DNA from: JAWKXU01 sp964468045
GTDB lineage: Bacteria; Pseudomonadota; Alphaproteobacteria; Sphingomonadales; Sphingomonadaceae
Assembly: GCA_964468045.1 (NCBI GenBank)
Contig: CAYXTO010000003.1
Location: forward strand, 1 to 64,000
Length of the DNA stretch: 64,000 nt
Reading direction: 5' to 3'
The translations under genes were made by a program, and so were the position numbers. Each line of letters begins with the position of its first letter. Position 1 is the stretch's first letter. This document shows, in pieces, positions 1 to 7,760 of this stretch. The notes beneath the pieces are model-generated. The model searched no databases and had not been told where the DNA came from. It worked only from the letters and a program-made list of their open reading frames with translations.

Positions 1-2
1 GG

Positions 3-89
3 CTCAACGTCACCATCGCCCAGGACAATATCTCCAGAGGCGTCGGCCGACCCGCAACCTACGGGGTCACCGCCAGCTTCGACTTCTGA
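3..89 (+). CDS. TonB-dependent receptor, C-terminal end only (partial)
   Basis: An open frame enters from the left edge and stops at 87-89. The last 28 residues alternate polar and hydrophobic positions and end in Phe-Asp-Phe, the usual final beta strand of an outer-membrane barrel with a terminal aromatic residue. A TonB-dependent receptor is the likeliest family given the substrate-uptake context and the complete receptor at 25-27 kb. Another barrel family cannot be excluded from so short a piece. Confidence 0.6.
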   Translation, partial: LNVTIAQDNISRGVGRPATYGVTASFDF

Positions 90-123
90 GCAAGGACCAG
101 CCAGGCAAAGGCCAGGTAAGCAA

Positions 124-153
124 GGCCATGCGGAACCTCCCTTCCGCATGGCC
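124..153. terminator. Strong hairpin after the receptor gene
   Basis: Perfect 12-bp inverted repeat: GGCCATGCGGAA at 124-135 and TTCCGCATGGCC at 142-153, with a 6-nt loop. It lies 35 nt after the receptor stop codon. There is no clear T-run, so it may be an RNA-stabilising or Rho-assisted end rather than a textbook intrinsic terminator. Confidence 0.55.
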
Positions 154-167
154 ACCAGACCTCCTAC

Positions 168-201
168 AACGGGCGCGATTGGCAAACCAATCGTGCCCGT
201 T
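168..201. terminator. Second hairpin between convergent genes
   Basis: AACGGGC at 168-174 pairs with GCCCGTT at 195-201, and the inner CGATTGG pairs with CCAATCG around a CAAA loop. One unpaired base on each side interrupts the stem. It sits downstream of the minus-strand transferase pair, so it probably ends that transcript. No T-run is visible on either strand. Confidence 0.45.
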
Positions 202-279
202 ATGGTGACAATAATCACTTGTTTCCAGCGAGTTGGATCATGGCGGCGCTCTCCATCGAGTGCCGCCGTTCCTTCTCCG

Positions 280-1083
280 TCAGAACTGCAATGGCAGGGA
301 AATGTGCCGATCCAGCACCGCATCGCGATGCTCGATCAATATCCCGTCGATCGTGTCGCCAAGGTCGGCCTGCATCGCTTCGCCCATGGCCCGATACGCG
401 TTCGGCATCGGGCAATGTTCATGCCGCATCGGCGCCACGAGATTGGAAAAGCTGGTCCAGTAGATGTCGGCCGCGGTCAGACGGTCGCCAATCAGATAAA
501 GACTGCCTTTCCTGCGGTTTTCGTGGAGTTGCTCCGCTAGAAGTTCCAGGATGGCGATCATCCGGGACTTGGCGCCGGCCGCACTGCGGGACGGATCCCC
601 ATAACGGAACTGCATCACATCGACCTGTTCGCGGTTCAGGAAAACCGGCTCCGAGGATTTGCCGGCCAGGGCATCTTCCCAGGCAGCCATCTTGTACAGG
701 CGGAAGTTCCAGCCCAGCCCGTCCTCGCCGCAGATCGCGCTGGAAAGGCCGAACATCTCCCACCGCATCCTCTCGTCCTCGGGGATCAGGGAGGGCTGCG
801 GCTGCAGCCGTTCGGCAAGCAGTAGGATCTCGTCCCAGCGGGAGCGCCCCCGCTCCCTGTCCAGCATCGCCACCGGGGCGGATTCCTGGCCGGTCCATTC
901 TCGCAAGACCTTGTCCTCGCAGGCAATGGACTGCGCGACGGGCACGTATCGAATGCCCTTGAGGTCCAGGATCATTTTGGCGGCCACGCTCCAGGGGCCG
1001 GGAAAGCCCGGTGAAAGCACCACTCTCAGACTAGGCAGGCCGACTGCGTCCAGAACGGAAATATAATCCAGCATTCCGATCAT
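280..1083 (-). CDS. Glutathione S-transferase-like protein
   Basis: The 267-residue protein has an N-terminal thioredoxin-like segment around residues 18-75, with a PGPWSVAAKM stretch where GSTs carry the first helix. An all-alpha C-terminal domain follows, with the GST-type segment LIGDRLTAADIYW near residue 200. It may conjugate glutathione to, or isomerise, a lipophilic catabolic intermediate. The start overlaps the stop of the upstream transferase by 4 nt (ATGA), so the two are translationally coupled. The active-site Ser, Cys or Tyr cannot be assigned with certainty. The family is fairly sure and the substrate is unknown. Confidence 0.75.
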   Translation of the reverse strand: MIGMLDYISVLDAVGLPSLRVVLSPGFPGPWSVAAKMILDLKGIRYVPVAQSIACEDKVLREWTGQESAPVAMLDRERGRSRWDEILLLAERLQPQPSLIPEDERMRWEMFGLSSAICGEDGLGWNFRLYKMAAWEDALAGKSSEPVFLNREQVDVMQFRYGDPSRSAAGAKSRMIAILELLAEQLHENRRKGSLYLIGDRLTAADIYWTSFSNLVAPMRHEHCPMPNAYRAMGEAMQADLGDTIDGILIEHRDAVLDRHISLPLQF

Positions 1084-1760
1084 CCCCTTTGGTCGAACAG
1101 CAGCTTGCGCTGTTCGTCCGTGAAAGTCGGAGGTGGAGGGATTGTCGCATCCCGCATCGCCGCCTGCACCGCCGGGCGTGCCTCGATGGCATGGAACCAG
1201 CGCGCCAGATGGGGGAACTCGTCAAGATCCAGCGCATGATGGTCGCGAAAGAGGATCCATGGCCAGTTGATCATGTCGGCGATCGAATATTCCCCGGCGA
1301 GGAATTCCCGCTCCGCCAACTGCTTGTCCATCAGGGCATACAACCTGCGCGCTTCCTTTCCGAAGCGCTCGATCGCATAGGGCAGCTTCTCCGGCGCATA
1401 ATTGCGGAAATGCCCGAACTGACCCAAAGTCGGCCCCTGAGCCGACATCTGCCACATGATCCATTGCAGGGTGAGAGCCCGCTCCTGCCCGCCCGGTGCC
1501 AGAAAACGCCCCGATTTCTCGGCCAGATAGATGAGGATGGCCCCGGACTCGGCAACGCTGACCGGTTCTCCGCCTCCCGCCGGATCGGTGTCCACAATCG
1601 CGGGTATCCGGTTGTTGGGGCTGATCTTCAGGAATTCCGGCTCGAACTGCTCGCCCTTGAATATGTCGATCGGGATCCGGGTGCTTTCGAACCCCATTTC
1701 TTCGGCCGTGACAGTCACTTTGTAGACGTTCGGCGTCGCGCCATAATAGATATTGATCAT
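1080..1760 (-). CDS. Glutathione S-transferase
   Basis: This 226-residue cytosolic GST has a thioredoxin-fold N-terminus: INIYYGATPNVYKVTVTAEE, then the cis-Pro region PNNRIPAIVD and the glutathione-binding ESGAIL-type segment VAESGAILIYLAEK. The alpha-helical C-terminal domain contains EYSIADMINWPW. It resembles the YfcG/Nu-class group, which often acts as a glutathione disulfide or thiol-transfer enzyme. It is the first gene of a two-gene minus-strand operon and is divergent from a LysR regulator 181 bp away, which may control it. Confidence 0.88.
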   Translation of the reverse strand: MINIYYGATPNVYKVTVTAEEMGFESTRIPIDIFKGEQFEPEFLKISPNNRIPAIVDTDPAGGGEPVSVAESGAILIYLAEKSGRFLAPGGQERALTLQWIMWQMSAQGPTLGQFGHFRNYAPEKLPYAIERFGKEARRLYALMDKQLAEREFLAGEYSIADMINWPWILFRDHHALDLDEFPHLARWFHAIEARPAVQAAMRDATIPPPPTFTDEQRKLLFDQRG

Positions 1761-1812
1761 ATCCCAGCCTGACCCGTTTCGGATCGAGCATATGGATGAT
1801 CGGAAAGCTTGC

Positions 1813-1833
1813 CTTATAGTTTATTCAGATAAG
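1813..1833. promoter_or_regulatory. Candidate LysR box in the GST/LysR divergent region
   Basis: CTTAT at 1813-1817 and ATAAG at 1829-1833 are perfect inverted arms separated by 11 nt, which is the T-N11-A layout of LysR-type sites. The site lies 53 bp upstream of the GST start codon and 109 bp upstream of the LysR start, where autoregulation plus activation of the divergent genes would be expected. Confidence 0.5.
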
Positions 1834-1941
1834 TGATATCTGCGAGCCAGAAATCCGGACGGCGCCCGGTTTGGGACAGGTACTGAGAAGTCATCTGGAG
1901 AGTAGGATTCAATCAATTGATATAAAACAGAAGAAATAAAT

Positions 1942-2934
1942 ATGGATATACGTCACCTGAGGTACTTCGTGGCGATTGCGGACCACGCCAGCCTCCTGAA
2001 GGCGAGCGAGCATCTCCATGTCGCTCAATCTTCTCTAAGCGTTCACCTGGCCAATCTGGAAGCCGATCTGGGGGTCAGACTGATGGATCGCAACCGGAAG
2101 GGGGTGGAGCTTACTCCGGCCGGGAAAGCCTTCTACGAGAAGGCCCAGAACCTGCTGCGCCAATATCATGAAATGCGCGGGGCGGTGGCCAGCTTCGCCG
2201 ACACGCCCAGGGGCCGGGTTGCGATCGGCATGCCCTCCACGACATCGGCGGTCATCGCGGGAGAATTGTACGGCAGGCTGGCGGACAGCTTTCCGGAGGT
2301 GCGTGTCTATATCACGGATGCGGGAGCCGGCAGCATCTACGAATGGCTTCTGGACGGCAGGATCGACCTGGCGATCCTGTTCAGCGTTTCGGAGGATTTG
2401 AATCTCGACGTGACCCCGCTTTATCGCGAGGAATTCTGCCTGGTCAGCCATGCCGATCATGCCTTGCCGGGCGAGGACGTGGATTTCGAATCGATCTTCG
2501 GTTTGCCGCTGGTCTCCAGTTCCCACGCCACGACCTGGCGCAAGGTGCTGGACGAAATGGCGGAGCGCTTCGGCAAGAAATTCGACCCCCTGCTTGAAAC
2601 GGAATCGGTTGCCGTCCTGCAATCCATCCTGGCGACCGGGCGGGCGAGGTGTGTCCTGCCGCTTTCCTACGCCTCCGCCCAATTATCGGGCCGATTATCC
2701 GGAACACCCCTGAGATATCAGCGGCTTGTCAACCCGGAGCTGTGCGGCACCGTATCCCTGGTGCATCTTTCATCGCCACGGCTGAATGCGACCCAGCAAG
2801 CGGTCAAGGATGAGCTCATCGGGATATTCGACCGTCGGGAAGGCAAGATGCGCGACCCGGATGCTTCCTTCAAAATTCCGGTCATGCGCACGATGCCGAC
2901 GCTTTCGCCACGGGTTTCGAAACTCAGGCGGTAA
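1942..2934 (+). CDS. LysR-family transcriptional regulator (Nac/CynR-like)
   Basis: The 330-residue protein has an N-terminal winged HTH: MDIRHLRYFVAIADHASLLK, then LHVAQSSLSVHLANLE at about 27-42. A periplasmic-binding-protein-like effector domain begins near residue 90 and carries IGMPSTTSAV, a motif of the Nac/CynR branch. The last 30 residues are basic and may be a nonconserved tail. It is divergent from the GST pair, its probable target. It is a paralogue of the LysR at 15.5-16.5 kb: both start MDI(R/K)HLRYFVA and share IGMPST. Confidence 0.92.
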   Translation: MDIRHLRYFVAIADHASLLKASEHLHVAQSSLSVHLANLEADLGVRLMDRNRKGVELTPAGKAFYEKAQNLLRQYHEMRGAVASFADTPRGRVAIGMPSTTSAVIAGELYGRLADSFPEVRVYITDAGAGSIYEWLLDGRIDLAILFSVSEDLNLDVTPLYREEFCLVSHADHALPGEDVDFESIFGLPLVSSSHATTWRKVLDEMAERFGKKFDPLLETESVAVLQSILATGRARCVLPLSYASAQLSGRLSGTPLRYQRLVNPELCGTVSLVHLSSPRLNATQQAVKDELIGIFDRREGKMRDPDASFKIPVMRTMPTLSPRVSKLRR

Positions 2935-3053
2935 GGCAGTTGCCGACCCAGCGGTTCAGCCCATTTCCTCGATCTCTCCCGGATAGTGGAACGCAACTCC
3001 GCTTCGGCGATTGAACTCTCACCTGGATTGATTGAGTTCGGAGAAGTGGGGCC

Positions 3054-3734
3054 TTGAATCTGCTGGTTCAGAATCCGGAGCGATTGCAGCATGCGTTGTT
3101 CGAGAAGATCGCCGATCCCGGATTTCCTTGTGTCGGCGCCAAATCCGCCTTGGCGCATGGCTCGCTGCGCGTATTGCCTTGCCATTCCCTGACCAGCGTG
3201 TGGGATGATGTCCACATCCATCGCGAGTTGCTCGAGTGGTCGGCGCAATATCGCAAGGATGCGGCGGGGCTGCGCAGCCTTGCGCTGGTGTTCGAGGGGC
3301 CGGACGATCTTTCCGAACCCGCCTTCGAGACTGCGATGTGGGAACGGTTGCAATCCCTCGCCGACAAGGACCATTGGCTGGGCCAGCCCTATGATCACCG
3401 GGTGAGCCCTGATCCCGACGATCCGCACTTTTCCTTGAGCTTCGGTGGAGAAGGCTTCTTTGTGGTCGGGCTGCATCCCAACGCCTCGCGGGTCGCTCGC
3501 CGTTTCCAGCACCCGACCCTGGTGATGAACCTGCATGACCAGTTCGAGCACTTGCGGGAGCAGGGCCGGTATGAACGCATGCGCGCCGTGATCCTCGAAC
3601 GGGATCGCAATCTTTCCGGATCCGTAAATCCGATGCTCGCCCGTCATGGCGAAACCAGCGAGGCGCGCCAATATAGCGGTCGCGCGGTCGGTCCGGAGTG
3701 GAGATGCCCATTCCGGGACCAGCGCCTCGCATGA
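3054..3734 (+). CDS. YqcI/YcgG family protein (GntA-like, putative haem N-oxygenase)
   Basis: This 226-residue protein matches the YqcI/YcgG family, whose characterised member GntA is a haem-dependent guanidino N-hydroxylase of guanitoxin synthesis. Family-type segments are FPCVGAKSAL near the N-terminus, PHFSLSFGGEGFFVVGLHP in the middle, and a C-terminal Arg-Cys-Pro-Phe end after SARHG-like residues. The start is a TTG preceded by GGAG about 10 nt upstream; no better in-frame start is visible. The next gene overlaps its stop by 4 nt, so the two are co-translated. Function here is inferred only from the family. Confidence 0.7.
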   Translation: MNLLVQNPERLQHALFEKIADPGFPCVGAKSALAHGSLRVLPCHSLTSVWDDVHIHRELLEWSAQYRKDAAGLRSLALVFEGPDDLSEPAFETAMWERLQSLADKDHWLGQPYDHRVSPDPDDPHFSLSFGGEGFFVVGLHPNASRVARRFQHPTLVMNLHDQFEHLREQGRYERMRAVILERDRNLSGSVNPMLARHGETSEARQYSGRAVGPEWRCPFRDQRLA

Positions 3735-4321
3735 CCGTTCGCGAGATCGCGCCGCGAAGCGGAACCGCTTTCCGTGTGGGTACTGGTCAGGTCTTGCGCG
3801 TCATCGATCCGGAAGGGTCGCAGGTGTGCGATCTGCTGGCCTTCAGCGGTGCGGACATCCGGGAAGTGATCTCCAACGGCCGGACCTTCGACTATGAGGA
3901 GACGATCAAGCTGACCACCGGCAACCGGATCTGGTCCAATCGATCCAGGCCGATGCTCGAGATCATCGAGGACAGCGTCGGCTGCCATGATTTTCTGCTC
4001 ACGCCCTGCAGCGAGGCGACATTCCGGCATTTCTATCCGGACAAGCCGGTTCATCGCGGATGCTTCGGGAATTTGGCGGAGGCGCTTGCTCCTTTCGGCA
4101 TCCTGCCCGACATGATCCCGACCGCGCTGAACCTTTTCATGAATGTGCCGGTCGATGGAGCAACGGGGCGCATCCAGGTGCTTCCTCCCAGGAGCATGGC
4201 GCAGGATCATGTCCGGCTGCTGGCGCTCACGGATCTGGTCATAGGCCTCACCGCCTGCTCGGCCTATGATTCCAACGGAGGCAGGTTCAAGCCCATCCAT
4301 TTTTCGGTCGAGGACGCTTGA
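3731..4321 (+). CDS. DUF1989 / urea carboxylase-associated family protein
   Basis: The protein is about 196 residues from the ATG that overlaps the upstream stop (ATGA). An in-frame GTG at 3698 is an alternative. It opens VREIAPRSGTAFRVGTGQVLRVIDPEGSQVCDL, then SNGRTFDYEETIKLTTGNRIWSN, the DUF1989 signature also found in urea-carboxylase-associated proteins. A Cys-Ser-Ala-Tyr-Asp-Ser motif (TACSAYDSNGG) closes the fold. These proteins have a cupin-like fold and accompany urea or guanidine metabolism. Pairing with a GntA-like protein suggests a shared nitrogenous substrate, but that is inference. Confidence 0.75.
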   Translation: MTVREIAPRSGTAFRVGTGQVLRVIDPEGSQVCDLLAFSGADIREVISNGRTFDYEETIKLTTGNRIWSNRSRPMLEIIEDSVGCHDFLLTPCSEATFRHFYPDKPVHRGCFGNLAEALAPFGILPDMIPTALNLFMNVPVDGATGRIQVLPPRSMAQDHVRLLALTDLVIGLTACSAYDSNGGRFKPIHFSVEDA

Positions 4322-4482
4322 TCCGAAGATCGCGTGAAAGCGCATTGGGCTTGTCTTGGCGCGGACGACACCTTATCCCGCCGCTCTGCCGCGCCCCGGA
4401 CCTCCGAGTATCCTGCTGCGGCCGAAGTCGAGGTTTCTTGTCCCAGCCGAGCCGTGCTTTTCTTGCTTTCCTGCCCGAGCGG

Positions 4483-5223
4483 ATGCGCGCGGGGCTTGGA
4501 CGGCGGACGACGGGTCTTCTCTTTGCCCTGCTCCTCGAAGCGGGGCTGGTGCTTGTGCTGCTGACCCTTGGCTCCTCGATCACGCAGGAAGAACGAAGGG
4601 AAGTCAATCTGACGACCTTCGAAAGAGCGCCCGAGCAGGAGAATTCCAGGACGCCGGAGAAGAGCAAGGCGCCCGATCCGAAACAGGCCGAACGCCCGGC
4701 CGAACCCAGGCCGACCCCCGAACAGGTGCAACCGGAACCCGCGGAACGGCAGCCGACGCCGCCGGCCGCTCCGATGATCCAGATCCCGCGCGATCAGATG
4801 GCCGCCGCGAACATAGCGACGATGCCGGCTCCTCCCGCGCCGCCGGCCGCGGCCAGCCAACCCAGGATGGGACCGCCCGACACCGGCAGTCCCGGTGATA
4901 CGCCGCGGGTCGGAGGATCGGGTCCGAATGGTGAGCCACTCTATGCCGCTGCGTGGTATCGCGAACCCTACGATGATGAACTGCGTGGGTATCTTTCTAC
5001 GTCCCGTGGGCCGGGTTGGGGGATGATTATGTGCCGTACTGTACCCAATTTCCGCGTCGAGGACTGCGTGGCTGTCGGTGAATCCCCCGAAGGTTCCGGC
5101 ATCGCGCGCGCCGTCCTAGCGGCTGCCTGGCAATTCCGTGTGCGGCCGCCCAGGGTCGGCGGGCGATCCATGGTGGGCGAATGGGTGCGGATCCGCATCG
5201 ATTACGACCTGAAGCGACAGTAA
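4483..5223 (+). CDS. TonB-like proline-rich periplasmic protein
   Basis: From the ATG at 4483 the protein has about 246 residues. A basic N-terminus is followed by one membrane helix (TTGLLFALLLEAGLVLVLLTL). Next comes a long Pro/Glu/Ala linker with PEP, PTP and PPAAP repeats, then a compact C-terminal domain of about 85 residues containing two Cys. This is the architecture of TonB-type energy transducers, but the C-terminus is not a clear TonB domain. The frame extends upstream to 4318 without a convincing start there. It probably spans the periplasm; its partner is unknown. Confidence 0.6.
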   Translation: MRAGLGRRTTGLLFALLLEAGLVLVLLTLGSSITQEERREVNLTTFERAPEQENSRTPEKSKAPDPKQAERPAEPRPTPEQVQPEPAERQPTPPAAPMIQIPRDQMAAANIATMPAPPAPPAAASQPRMGPPDTGSPGDTPRVGGSGPNGEPLYAAAWYREPYDDELRGYLSTSRGPGWGMIMCRTVPNFRVEDCVAVGESPEGSGIARAVLAAAWQFRVRPPRVGGRSMVGEWVRIRIDYDLKRQ

Positions 5224-5271
5224 ACGCGCCGCGCGGGTATTCCCCTGCGCTCTGCCGGTATGGCCGTTTTG

Positions 5272-5286
5272 TGACGAAAATTTGAC
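5272..5286 (+). promoter_or_regulatory. Weak candidate Pho box upstream of the phosphate operon
   Basis: TGAC at 5272 and TGAC at 5283 are direct repeats 11 bp apart (TGACGAAAATTTGACA). Eleven-bp spacing of TGTCA/TGACA half-sites is the hallmark of PhoB boxes. The site is about 110 bp upstream of the Nudix-DUF47/PIT operon, which makes PhoB control plausible. Only the core 4 bases match in each half, so the support is weak. Confidence 0.25.
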
Positions 5287-5394
5287 ATTTCCACATCCAA
5301 ACCCCGGCAAAGGCGAGCTTGGCCGCGTGGCGCCGTTGCCTGGGCGCCCAAGTTCGTCTAGCCGCAGCGCCTTAAGCGGGTGGAGGATGAGGTA

Positions 5395-6525
5395 ATGGCC
5401 ATGCGGCAAATCGCTGTGCTGCCCTACCGCGCTGACTCCCCCGCCGTCGATGCGACGATCCGCATTCTTCTCATCACTTCCCGGGGAAAGGGGCGATGGG
5501 TGGTGCCCAAGGGCAAGCCGATAGCGGGCCTTCCACCCCATGCCAGCGCCGCGCGAGAAGCGGAAGAAGAAGCAGGTGTTCTGGGTGCGGCCTGCCCCAC
5601 GCCGATCGGTTCCTATCGTTTTCGCAAGCGGCGAAGTTCTGGCGCATCGGTCTGGACGGATGTGCTCGTATTTCCCTTCGCCGTCACCGAAGAGCTCGAA
5701 AGCTGGAATGAGCAGCATGAACGCGAGCGGCGCTGGTTCACGCTGGCGGATGCGGCGCAGGCGGTGGACGAGGAGGACTTGCGGGCCTTGATCCGGAGTT
5801 TCGGGGCAAAGGAGTTCCGGGCGGCAACGCAGGGCAGGAAATTCATGACCGCGGTCGCGGACAAGACAGGGGTGAATGCTATGTTCGGATGGTTCCAGAA
5901 ACTACTGCCCCAGCAAGGCAATTTCTTCGAGCTGTTCGAGCAGCAGGCCGCCACTCTCGTGGCCGGCGCGGATGCTCTCGCGCGGCTCCTGCAGGGTGGC
6001 CCCGGCAAGCTCGAGCACATTCGCGAGATCGAGGAGCGCGAGCACGATGCCGACAACATCACCCGGGAAGTTCTGCAGACCGTGCGCCGCACGTTCCTGA
6101 CCCCGTTCGATCGCGGCGCGATCACCGATTTGATCGCCGCGATGGACGACGCGATCGACGAGATGCAGCAGACCGCGGGCGCGGTCGATCTTTACGAAAT
6201 CTCGGAATTCGAACCGGAAATGCGGGACATGGCCGGCATAATCGTCGATGCCGCACGGCTTACGGCCGAGGCGATCCCGCTGCTGCGAAGGATCGCCGAC
6301 AATGGAATACGCCTGCATGAACTGACCGAGCGGATCGTGCGCATGGAAGGTCACGCCGATGAAATCCATGCGGCGGGCCTCAGGCGGATATTCAAGGAAA
6401 TCGGCAGCAGGGATCCGCTGCAATTCATCACTCGCCAGGAGTTGTTCAAACGGCTGGAACGAGTGGTTGATCGTTTCGAGGATGTCGCGAACGAGATCGA
6501 CGGTCTCGTGATCGATCATTCCTGA
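5395..6525 (+). CDS. Nudix hydrolase fused to a DUF47/PhoU-like PIT accessory domain
   Basis: The 376-residue protein joins two domains that are normally separate. Residues 1 to about 145 form a Nudix domain with the box GKPIAGLPPHASAAREAEEEAGV ending in REAEEEAGV; the first Glu of the consensus is replaced. From about 160 on is a DUF47 (PhoU-like) domain starting at an internal MFGWFQKLLPQQGNFFELFE, typical of free-standing PIT accessory proteins, and containing paired acidic EREHDADN and HADEIH segments. GGAGG 8 nt upstream favours the ATG at 5395; a GTG at 5380 is possible. It lies 17 nt before the PIT transporter. A role linking pyrophosphate-type substrates to phosphate uptake is inference. 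Confidence 0.85.
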   Translation: MAMRQIAVLPYRADSPAVDATIRILLITSRGKGRWVVPKGKPIAGLPPHASAAREAEEEAGVLGAACPTPIGSYRFRKRRSSGASVWTDVLVFPFAVTEELESWNEQHERERRWFTLADAAQAVDEEDLRALIRSFGAKEFRAATQGRKFMTAVADKTGVNAMFGWFQKLLPQQGNFFELFEQQAATLVAGADALARLLQGGPGKLEHIREIEEREHDADNITREVLQTVRRTFLTPFDRGAITDLIAAMDDAIDEMQQTAGAVDLYEISEFEPEMRDMAGIIVDAARLTAEAIPLLRRIADNGIRLHELTERIVRMEGHADEIHAAGLRRIFKEIGSRDPLQFITRQELFKRLERVVDRFEDVANEIDGLVIDHS

Positions 6526-6542
6526 TCCCGGCCGGAAGAACC

Positions 6543-7544
6543 ATGGATCACAGCATTTCCCTGCCCTTGCTGGTCGGGCTCATCGGACTGGCCCTGGCGT
6601 TCGATTTCCTGAACGGCTTGCATGATGCGGCGAACGCGATCGCCACCGTTGTGTCGACCCGCCTGCTGTCCCCGGTGGTTGCCGTTGCATTTGCGGCCTT
6701 CGGCAATTTCGCAGCCTATTGGTTTGTCGGGCTTCACGTCGCGGAAACGGTGGGCAAGGGCATCGTCGACAAGGATGTGGTGACGCCTGCCGTCGTGTTC
6801 GGCGCCTTGATCGGCGCGATGTTCTGGAATGTGCTGACTTGGCTCAAGGGGATTCCCTCGTCATCAAGCCACGCGCTGATCGGCGGGCTTCTCGGGGCGG
6901 GCGTCACGCATGCCGGCCCGGCCGCCGTCGAGGTTTCCGGCACGCTCAAGACCGTGGGGGCGATCTTCCTTTCCCCCCTGATCGGCTTCGCCATTGCCAT
7001 GATGCTGATGCTGCTGACCAGCTGGCTCTTTCGCGGGATACAGCCGCGCCGCGTCAACAAGAGCTTTAAGGGGCTGCACCTGATTTCGTCAGCCGCCTAT
7101 TCGATCAGCCATGGCGGCAACGATGCGCAGAAGACCATGGGCATAATCGCCGTGCTGCTCTATTCGACAGGTCATCTCGGGGGCGAGTTCCATGTGCCCT
7201 CCTGGGTGGTGATTGCTTGCTATCTGGCGATTGCCCTGGGCACGCTTTCCGGCGGCTGGAAGATCATCAAGACAATGGGAAGCAGGCTGACCAAGCTTAA
7301 TCACCATTCGGGTTTCTGCGCATCGGCTGCCGGATCGGTGGTCGTGTTCTGCGCCAGTGCGATGGGAATCCCGATTTCGACGACCCATGCGATCACCGGC
7401 AGCGTGGTGGGCACGGGGGCTGCGAGGCGGGCGAGCGCAGTGCGGTGGAGCGTGGCCAGCCGGGTGATCATTGCCTGGTTCATTACCATTCCGGCCAGCG
7501 CCATCGTCGGCGCCCTGTTCTATTTGCTGACCCGCCTGTTTTGA
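6543..7544 (+). CDS. pit: Low-affinity inorganic phosphate transporter (PIT family)
   Basis: The 333-residue membrane protein carries the duplicated PIT signature: FLNGLHDAANAIATVVSTR near residue 22, then the second-half segments SHGGNDAQKTMGII and PISTTHAITGSVVG. There are about ten hydrophobic segments. It imports phosphate as a neutral metal-phosphate with protons. It is co-transcribed with the Nudix-DUF47 protein; DUF47 proteins commonly pair with PIT carriers as regulators. It has normal length for the bacterial family. Confidence 0.93.
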   Translation: MDHSISLPLLVGLIGLALAFDFLNGLHDAANAIATVVSTRLLSPVVAVAFAAFGNFAAYWFVGLHVAETVGKGIVDKDVVTPAVVFGALIGAMFWNVLTWLKGIPSSSSHALIGGLLGAGVTHAGPAAVEVSGTLKTVGAIFLSPLIGFAIAMMLMLLTSWLFRGIQPRRVNKSFKGLHLISSAAYSISHGGNDAQKTMGIIAVLLYSTGHLGGEFHVPSWVVIACYLAIALGTLSGGWKIIKTMGSRLTKLNHHSGFCASAAGSVVVFCASAMGIPISTTHAITGSVVGTGAARRASAVRWSVASRVIIAWFITIPASAIVGALFYLLTRLF

Positions 7545-7600
7545 GTCTCCGGGCTGGCGGCTGGCGGGGGCACTGGCCCAGCCTATAGCCAAAACATATG

Positions 7601-7616
7601 GGCGGTAGAATTCGAT
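7601..7616 (+). promoter_or_regulatory. Shared upstream motif, copy 1 (CoA-transferase operon)
   Basis: GGCGGTAGAATTCGAT matches GGCGGTAAAATTCGAC at 18993-19008 in 14 of 16 positions. Both lie in noncoding DNA upstream of catabolic operons. This copy is 145 bp before the CoA-transferase start and could be part of a common operator. Nothing else recognisable was seen in 7545-7760. Confidence 0.3.
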
Positions 7617-7760
7617 CTTATTTTTGGCGCGTGACAGATCATGCTCTAGGCCGATAGGAATGCTCAGGGCTGCGATCCTTGCGGATTCGGCCTGATGTCC
7701 GGCTTGTGCATCGCGATGCGCCATTGCCGGGCAAGATAGATAACAGTTTGAGGATATGAC

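Noticed and set aside
4318..4482. N-terminal extension of the TonB-like protein
   Set aside because: It is rich in Arg and Cys and lacks a signal or domain, while the membrane segment directly follows the ATG at 4483.
5283..5288. TTGACA-like -35 box
   Set aside because: No acceptable -10 element lies 16-18 bp downstream, so it was treated as part of a possible Pho box instead.
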